Source: Leptolyngbya iicbica LK
GTDB taxonomy: Bacteria > Cyanobacteriota > Cyanobacteriia > Phormidesmidales > Phormidesmidaceae
Assembly (NCBI RefSeq): GCF_004212215.1
Contig: NZ_QVFV01000002.1
Coordinates: 759,359-823,358, forward strand
Length of the DNA stretch: 64,000 bases
Direction: 5' to 3'
The notes below the pieces were generated by a model, which ran no database searches, had not been told where the DNA came from, and saw only the letters and a list, made by a program, of their open reading frames with translations. Numbering within the stretch: the stretch's first letter is position 1; each line of letters opens with the position of its first letter. Shown piece by piece: positions 58,782 through 64,000 of the stretch. Both the position numbers and the translations under genes were made by a program.

Positions 58782-60506
58782 TTAGTAATAGGTGCCCACT
58801 TTGCGATGGTGAACGGCAGTGACGCCATCTGGGTCAGAGACTTTGCCCTCGTCCACCGTGCAGTAGACGATCCAGTGGTCGCTGACTTCCATGCGGCTGG
58901 TGACGGTACATTCCAGATAAGCGAGAGCATCGCCGAGGATGGGCGAGCCGTTTTCTGCCGGTCGGGTGCGGATACCTGCAAAGCGATCGCCCCCGGGTGG
59001 AAAGCGCTTCAAGAAATGCTTCATCAGCGCCGCGTAGTTGCCCTCTTCCAAAATGTTGAGCACAAAGGTATCGCCCACCTGCATTAAGGACTCGATCGCC
59101 CGGTCTTTCGCCACCGCCACGGTGAAGCCTAAGGGTTGGAAGCTGGCTTGAGACACCCACGACGCCAGCATGGCACTGGAAACATCGCCTTTTTGCGCGG
59201 TGATAATGTACAACCCGCTGCTAATGCGGCCCAGGGCTTTTTCCATCTCCGCGTTGAGGGACTTCAGCTTTTTCAGCTTTTTGGCTTGGGCCAGCAGTTG
59301 GCCAAAGTCAGTACCCGCTTCATCACAGAGCTGGTAGATGCCCTCGTCGGGGGTGTCTTTGATCCGAATCGGGTCGAAGCCGACCCGCAATTCCAAATCT
59401 TGGAGCCGCGTCGCCAGGGTGTCGATGGGTTCGTCGTCGCCGCCGTAAGACTCAAACAGTCCCACTGCTTGCTTGTCACTGACGGCGGCCAAAATCGTGC
59501 CGAGGGCAGCTTGGGCCACGGTGGCACCAGAGGCAGGCGGCATACCGATAACGAGGCCCCGAGCCCGACCCACCAATTCGTTTACCTCTTGAGGATCAGC
59601 GGATCGCAGATCCATCATTTCGACGGCGACGCCGGTTTTGGTGATGCCGCGGGCGATCGCTTGGGAGATGCGATCGCTATAGCCATAGTCCGACATGTAG
59701 AAGACGGCGACCATCGTTTCGGCCTGACTCTTTTCCTGGCTCCAGCTACGATAGCGCTCGGTCAATTCGGTCAGGTGATGGCGCAGCAGCGGCCCGTGCC
59801 CCGTCGCAACGGTGGTGATTTCTGGCAGCTTGTCCATGCGCTTCATGGCCGAGAGCACCGACCGCGCATTGGGCGCCATCAGACATTCGTAATAGAAGCG
59901 AAAATCGGGGGAGATGGCGGCCAGGTCGGCGTCATACACGTCGTCGCTGCAATAGTGCAGACCAAAGGCATCGCAGGTAAAGAGCACCTGGCTGTGATGG
60001 TCATACGTAAAAATGGTGTCGGGCCAGTGCAGGTTCGGCGCGTTGACGAATTCCAGCACGTGGCCGTTGCCCAAATCGAGCTGGTCGCCATTTTTGACCT
60101 GCATTTTTTCGAAGGGCTGATGCACCAGGTCTTCGAGGAACTGGAGCGCAACTTTAGCGCCCACCACCGTGGCGTTAGGGGCCAGGGCCAGCACATCGCG
60201 CACGAGGCCGCTATGGTCAGGTTCGGTGTGGCTGATGATGAGGTAGTCGATTTCGGCAGGATCAATCTGGCCTTTCAACGTCTCCAAATAGAGTTCGCGG
60301 AACTTTGCGTGGGAGGTATCCACCAGCGCCGTCTTTTCGCCGCGAATCAGAAACGAGTTGTAAGTGGTGCCATTTTGTAGGCCAAACTCGATGTCGAAGC
60401 GATCGCGATCCCAGTCGAGCGATCGCATTGCCGTGGTATCGGCGGCGATATTCGGCTCCACCTGCATCGTGAGGCGTTTTTGGGTTTGGGGTGCGGCTAC
60501 GACCAT
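58782..60506 (-). CDS. flv3: Flavodiiron protein Flv3
   Basis: 574 residues with three domains: MBL-type diiron domain (about 30-265), flavodoxin (about 265-415, VAVFYMSDYGYSDRISQAIA) and C-terminal flavin reductase (about 430-574, SGLYIITAQKGDVSSAML). All diiron ligands are present: His93, Glu95, Asp97, His98 (HTEPDH), His160, Asp179 and a C-terminal His in TGHGPLL. Of the cyanobacterial paralogues, Flv3 and Flv4 keep these and Flv1/Flv2 do not; sequence stretches agree with remembered Synechocystis Flv3. It reduces O2 to water with photosystem I electrons, usually with Flv1. No flv1 is next to it. Confidence 0.95.
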   Translation of the reverse strand: MVVAAPQTQKRLTMQVEPNIAADTTAMRSLDWDRDRFDIEFGLQNGTTYNSFLIRGEKTALVDTSHAKFRELYLETLKGQIDPAEIDYLIISHTEPDHSGLVRDVLALAPNATVVGAKVALQFLEDLVHQPFEKMQVKNGDQLDLGNGHVLEFVNAPNLHWPDTIFTYDHHSQVLFTCDAFGLHYCSDDVYDADLAAISPDFRFYYECLMAPNARSVLSAMKRMDKLPEITTVATGHGPLLRHHLTELTERYRSWSQEKSQAETMVAVFYMSDYGYSDRISQAIARGITKTGVAVEMMDLRSADPQEVNELVGRARGLVIGMPPASGATVAQAALGTILAAVSDKQAVGLFESYGGDDEPIDTLATRLQDLELRVGFDPIRIKDTPDEGIYQLCDEAGTDFGQLLAQAKKLKKLKSLNAEMEKALGRISSGLYIITAQKGDVSSAMLASWVSQASFQPLGFTVAVAKDRAIESLMQVGDTFVLNILEEGNYAALMKHFLKRFPPGGDRFAGIRTRPAENGSPILGDALAYLECTVTSRMEVSDHWIVYCTVDEGKVSDPDGVTAVHHRKVGTYY

Positions 60507-60634
60507 CGAGCGCTCCTTATCATTAACGGATTTAACAACAGCAATGTTTCTTAACTTCTTCCATTGTGCCGTATTCCTCTAGATTAGGCAGTTAGGATCT
60601 TTTATCAATGTTTTGAGTTTCGCTAAAGCGGGCT

Positions 60635-61537
60635 ATGGCCACCAACCCATTCACCATTGAACCGACGGCAGACGGTAGCGCCACGTTCTATTCCGACACG
60701 TTTGGGGAATGGTTTCACAGTCGCAGCGGGGCTTACGACGAGGCTCGCCACACCTATGTGCAGGCGACGCGGTTAGTCGAACGCGCCCAAAACCAGGGCC
60801 AAATCACCATTCTGGACGTGTGCTACGGCTTGGGCTACAACACGGCGGCGGCGCTGGAGGCGATTTGGGCGGTGCAGCCCGATCTGCCCATTCGCCTGGT
60901 GGGGCTGGAGTTAGATATGACGGTGCCCCAAGCCGCGATCGCCCAAGGACTACTCAAAGATTGGCCCGAGGCGGTACAAGCGGCTCTGGGGGCGATCGCT
61001 CGCCCTCACCCCAAATCCCTCTCCCAAAATTGGGGGAGGGACTTTCTGGAATTGCCTCATTTAAATGCAGAACTCCTCATCGGCGATGCGCGGCAGCAGA
61101 TTCAAACGTTGGTGGCGCAAAATTTTCAGGCGGATGTCGTGTTTCTCGATCCGTTTTCGCCGCCCCGGTGTCCGCAGTTGTGGACGGTGGAATTTCTCGG
61201 TTTGGTGGCCCAATGTCTGCACCCGCAAGGGATATTGGCGACTTACTCCTGCGCGGCGGCGGTGCGGGCAGCACTGCAACTGGCGGGATTGCACATCGGT
61301 TCGCTGGCGGCTCCTGGTCGGCGCTGGCCAAGCACTCTGGCCAGTTATGGCGAGGGCAATTTGCCGCCGCTCTCGCAGCAAGAGCTAGAACATTTGCAGA
61401 CCCGGGCGGCGGTGCCCTATCGCGACCCAACACTGAAGGATGACGCGGCGACAATTCAACAACGGCGATCGCAAGAGCAGGCCCAATCCACACTTCAATC
61501 CACAGGAGAGTGGCGGCGACGGTGGCTAAGTTCTTAG
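60635..61537 (+). CDS. mnmD: tRNA 5-methylaminomethyl-2-thiouridine methyltransferase (MnmD) with repeat-derived insert
   Basis: A 300-residue SAM-dependent methyltransferase finishing mnm5(s2)U34 in tRNAs for Lys, Glu and Gln. It is a stand-alone MnmD without the MnmC2 FAD domain. LDVCYGLGYNTAAALE is the SAM-binding motif and VVFLDPFSPPRCPQLWTVEF the catalytic segment, with ATYSCAAAVRAAL and AAPGRRWPSTLASYG following. Between residues about 124 and 140 the sequence PHPKSLSQNWGRDFLELPH has been inserted; its DNA is the palindromic repeat at 61005-61045. It is in frame and the protein is otherwise intact. Confidence 0.88.
   Translation: MATNPFTIEPTADGSATFYSDTFGEWFHSRSGAYDEARHTYVQATRLVERAQNQGQITILDVCYGLGYNTAAALEAIWAVQPDLPIRLVGLELDMTVPQAAIAQGLLKDWPEAVQAALGAIARPHPKSLSQNWGRDFLELPHLNAELLIGDARQQIQTLVAQNFQADVVFLDPFSPPRCPQLWTVEFLGLVAQCLHPQGILATYSCAAAVRAALQLAGLHIGSLAAPGRRWPSTLASYGEGNLPPLSQQELEHLQTRAAVPYRDPTLKDDAATIQQRRSQEQAQSTLQSTGEWRRRWLSS
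61005..61045. repeat. Palindromic repeat inside mnmD
   Basis: TCCCTCTCCCAA (61016-61027) pairs with TTGGGGGAGGGA (61030-61041) with one G-T wobble, preceded by CTCACCCCAAA. It belongs to the same dispersed family as the hairpin at 45205-45232. It encodes PHPKSLSQNWGRDF in frame. Confidence 0.8.
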
Positions 61538-61704
61538 CAGCGGTTCACTAGAGGGACGTGGCAGGCGCGATCGCGGATTAATTATCGTGAGTCAATGCGA
61601 TTTGCCTTGGTTCTTGAACGTTGCACGGGGCTACAGATGAGCGGCGATCGCTGCTGTCGTTCAGCGGTGTCCGAATCAAACGAGAAACCGACCCTTGATC
61701 GCAG

Positions 61705-61735
61705 CAAAAAAGCGCCATCTTAATACAGATGACGC
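61705..61735 (-). terminator. Intrinsic terminator of the lipoprotein gene
   Basis: On the minus strand GGCGTCATC pairs with GATGGCGC across a 9-base loop with one bulge, followed by TTTTTT. It lies about 75 bp after the stop of the leftward lipoprotein gene. Confidence 0.75.
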
Positions 61736-61807
61736 CGGTACTTGGCGGGTCTAGTTAGCACGTACACAGGCAGCAGCGATCGCTGCCTATGCACAACTTT
61801 GCTGGTA

Positions 61808-62338
61808 TTACTCACTGGGAGATTCCTGGGCGTACTTGATTTCATCGGCCAGCAGAAAGGTCGATTCAGCAAAGGTCGCTTCGATTTCTTCTACGACCGT
61901 GTTATCCAGAGCGATTTCATAATCCTTCTCTAGATCAGTGACCACAAACTGCTGGACTTCACCCGACAGCTCCACATATTCACCAGGACTTGGCAGCGGC
62001 GCGGTCTCGTCTCGCAGGACGATCAACACCCCTTCGTCAGCGGCAAAATATTCTTCCTCGCGCAAAATGAATGCCCGCGAGTCATAGGTTTCCACCACTT
62101 CACCCACCACAGTCAGGGTTTGACCCAAGTAAAGTTCGGGATTGTCGGTCAAAATTTCTAAGCTTTCAGGCTTTTCCGCTACCTCTTCTGAGTAGGTGCT
62201 GGCATCTTCTTCGGTCGCTTGGGGCTCTGGATTAGAACAAGCACCCAGACCGACTAACGTGGCCATCACGACTGGCAAACCCACCAAAGTTTTGACCTTA
62301 CGAGGTGCGGAATTGCGATGAGTAGATTGAGGTCGCAT
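61808..62338 (-). CDS. Lipoprotein with OB-fold-like domain
   Basis: 176 residues. A basic start and hydrophobic stretch end in the lipobox LVGLGAC, with Cys at about residue 34 as the lipidation site. An acidic linker follows. The domain from about 58 (SLEILTDNPELYLGQTLTVV, GEVVETYDSRAFILREEEYF, VELSGEVQQFVVTDLEKDYE) has the strand pattern of an OB fold. No catalytic motif; likely bound to the outer face of the plasma or inner face of the outer membrane. Function unknown. Confidence 0.78.
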   Translation of the reverse strand: MRPQSTHRNSAPRKVKTLVGLPVVMATLVGLGACSNPEPQATEEDASTYSEEVAEKPESLEILTDNPELYLGQTLTVVGEVVETYDSRAFILREEEYFAADEGVLIVLRDETAPLPSPGEYVELSGEVQQFVVTDLEKDYEIALDNTVVEEIEATFAESTFLLADEIKYAQESPSE

Positions 62339-62688
62339 AAGTACCTCCTGTGTAACAACGAAAAGTCACCCTCACGATCAGAACCAGGGCATCTCTAAAA
62401 CAAGCCACTGATGCCTTAACGCTAGGTGCACGTGGCAAACGCATCATCAGACTGTCGATTTGCCGGCAACTCGATCGCGAGCGAAAGAGCTACCTGAGTC
62501 TAAGAAGGTTGCCATTACTTCTTACACACTAGGAAAAAACAGGTGCTTGATGGCTCCCACGTTAGCCAGAATCCAGCCTGGGTGGAAAGTTAGAAATCCT
62601 CAGGCAGAGAAACGTACAGTCTGAACATTTTGCCGCCACCGTCCCTCCCTAGAATCCGAGGCAGCATAGGTACGTTTGGAGAGCGGAT
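62339..62688. other. Divergent intergenic region
   Basis: No gene is seen in these 350 bases between the leftward lipoprotein gene and the rightward hydantoinase gene; both promoters are expected here. Confidence 0.5.
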
Positions 62689-64000
62689 ATGAAACTCATC
62701 GGTGTGGATATCGGCGGCACGTTTACCGACCTGATTTTGGCGGATGTCGCCCAGCAGCAGACCTGGATTCACAAAGTCCCTACCACCGTTGAAGACCCCT
62801 CCATTGGCATGATTCAGGGCATTCAAACCCTGTGTGAAATGGCCGAGGCAGACTATGGCGACATCGAGCATGTGCTCCACGGCACGACGATCGCCACCAA
62901 CACCCTGCTCACCCACGACGGCGCCCGCACGGGGATGATCACCACCGAGGGCTATCGCGACATCGTGCACATTGGGCGGCACCAGCGCCCCCAGCACTAC
63001 TCAATCATGCAGGATATTCCCTGGCAGGCACGGCCCCTGGTGAAACGGCGCGATCGCAAAGTCGTGCCCGAACGCCTCGACCCGCGCGGCGAAGTACTGA
63101 CCCCGCTAGATGAAGATGCTGCCCGCACCGCCATCCAGGAGTTGAAAGAAGCGGGCGTAGAATCCGTTGCCATCTGCTTCCTCAACTCCTACTTCGACTC
63201 TCGCCACGAAGACCGGGTGGCCGAACTCGCCCAGGAACTGTTCCCCGAGGCGTTCATCACTACCAGCGCTAGCATCTTTCCCCAGTTCCGCGAGTTTGAG
63301 CGGTTCACCACCACCTGCATCAACGCCTTCGTCGGCCCCAAGGTAAAGCGCTACATCCAGAACCTCAGCCGCAGTTTGAAGGAACAGTCCGTGCGGGGCG
63401 AATTGCACATCATGCGCTCCAACGGCGGCGTGGCGACGGCAGAGGTCGCAGGTGAGCAACCCGTCACGTTGCTACTGTCGGGACTCGCAGCGGGTGTATT
63501 AGGAGGCGCGGCGGCGGGGGAAAGATCGCAGCGCGATCGCCTCATCACCTTTGACATGGGCGGCACCAGCACCGACATCGGCATCGTTACCGAGCGGGGC
63601 TTTGCCGAAGCCACCGCCCGCGACACCTGGATTGCGGGCTATCCCGTCATGGTGCCGATGATCGACGTGCATACTATTGGCGCGGGGGGCGGCAGCATCG
63701 CCTATGTGGATGAGGGCGGCGCGTTCCGGGTAGGGCCGCGCAGTGCTGGAGCCGAACCGGGTCCCGTTTGCTACGACAAAGGCGGCACCGAAGTCACCGT
63801 CACCGACGCTAACGTGGTGCTGAATCGTCTCGATCCCGACCATTTCCTCGGTGGCGAAATGGCGATCTATCCCGACAAAGCCTTCGCTGCCGTCCAAGCC
63901 CTCGTCGATCGCGTCGGCCTCGACCTTTACGAAACCGCCGCAGGCATTCTCACCATCGTTAACAACAACATGGCGAATGCCATCCGCTCTCGCACCATTC
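62689..64000 (+). CDS. Hydantoinase/5-oxoprolinase subunit A (partial, runs off the window)
   Basis: The first 437 codons of an N-methylhydantoinase A/5-oxoprolinase family gene, ATP-dependent amide-ring openers. [20 protein letters not shown] is the first ATPase phosphate loop; [33 protein letters not shown] (second phosphate loop) and [20 protein letters not shown] are the further family motifs, and [20 protein letters not shown] is the typical C-side marker. GGAGAG at about 62678-62683 is the RBS for ATG 62689. A full protein has about 650-700 residues, or 1,200 when fused to subunit B. The continuation lies beyond base 64000. Confidence 0.92.
   Translation, partial: MKLIGVDIGGTFTDLILADVAQQQTWIHKVPTTVEDPSIGMIQGIQTLCEMAEADYGDIEHVLHGTTIATNTLLTHDGARTGMITTEGYRDIVHIGRHQRPQHYSIMQDIPWQARPLVKRRDRKVVPERLDPRGEVLTPLDEDAARTAIQELKEAGVESVAICFLNSYFDSRHEDRVAELAQELFPEAFITTSASIFPQFREFERFTTTCINAFVGPKVKRYIQNLSRSLKEQSVRGELHIMRSNGGVATAEVAGEQPVTLLLSGLAAGVLGGAAAGERSQRDRLITFDMGGTSTDIGIVTERGFAEATARDTWIAGYPVMVPMIDVHTIGAGGGSIAYVDEGGAFRVGPRSAGAEPGPVCYDKGGTEVTVTDANVVLNRLDPDHFLGGEMAIYPDKAFAAVQALVDRVGLDLYETAAGILTIVNNNMANAIRSRTI

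Noticed and set aside
59136-60380. A 414-codon open frame antisense to flv3
   Set aside because: Its length comes from the codon structure of flv3; the sense protein is a clear three-domain Flv3, and the antisense peptide has no family character.

Overview
The window is chromosomal DNA of a cyanobacterium. The evidence is a plastocyanin, a plant-type ferredoxin, CP12, a flavodiiron Flv3, a BvdR-type biliverdin reductase, a Psb32-like TPM protein, ComFB and several cyanobacterial-only families (Sll1717-type ATPase, DUF1823, DUF6464). The HIP1 octamer GCGATCGC recurs throughout (for example 3605-3612, 5006-5013, 6063-6070). Gene content and moderate GC suggest a Leptolyngbya/Nodosilinea-like lineage; that placement is inference. 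No prophage, CRISPR array, rRNA or intact IS was seen.

Layout. 0.2-5.7 kb: lipid kinase, Sll1717-type ATPase, lipase, tRNA-Ser(GCT) and methionine aminopeptidase. 6.1-10.3 kb: the translation block rplS - tRNA-Trp - secE - nusG - rplK - rplA - [L10 leader] - rplJ - rplL, closed by a strong terminator. 10.4-17.2 kb: bvdR, petF, then tsaB with a pentapeptide protein, and a Ser/Thr kinase with WD40 repeats coupled to an exo/endonuclease-phosphatase. 17.3-24.6 kb: Ca2+/H+ exchanger, a J-domain/HExxH membrane protein, MoaD, a cold-type RRM protein, a TVP38-family protein, an ABC ATPase, an MBL-fold hydrolase. 25-36.9 kb: YtxH/DUF948-like envelope genes, Psb32-like protein, glutathionyl-hydroquinone reductase, an AT-rich orphan gene, NYN-LOTUS protein, a 995-residue PlsY-like/PEP-utilizer fusion, a racemase, a tandem class III cyclase, hisIE. 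37-49.7 kb: degenerate ParA-like protein, plastocyanin, a pentapeptide membrane protein, class V aminotransferase, PspA, degenerate M23 protein, HtrA, GNAT, ComFB. 50.7-64 kb: CPBP protease, SLC45-type MFS carrier, a CAT-anticodon tRNA, SRPBCC, a bicupin-OsmC pair, a 42-residue membrane ORF, DUF1823, FIST protein, CP12 facing Flv3, MnmD, a lipoprotein, and the start of a hydantoinase A gene running off the end.

How genes work together. CP12 (redox switch of the Calvin cycle), Flv3 (O2 photoreduction), petE, petF and the Psb32-like protein serve photosynthetic electron flow and its protection. The 6-10 kb block makes the ribosomal stalk and couples transcription to translation.

Most notable structures: (1) a four-copy palindromic repeat, one copy of which is split by a 155-bp MITE-like element with terminal inverted repeats and a target duplication, with an uninterrupted copy 3 kb away as the empty-site reference; (2) the PlsY-like/phosphohistidine fusion; (3) a tandem cyclase whose two halves carry complementary active-site residues; (4) an L10 protein with 11-residue tandem repeats in its L12-binding tail; (5) a palindromic repeat captured in frame inside mnmD.
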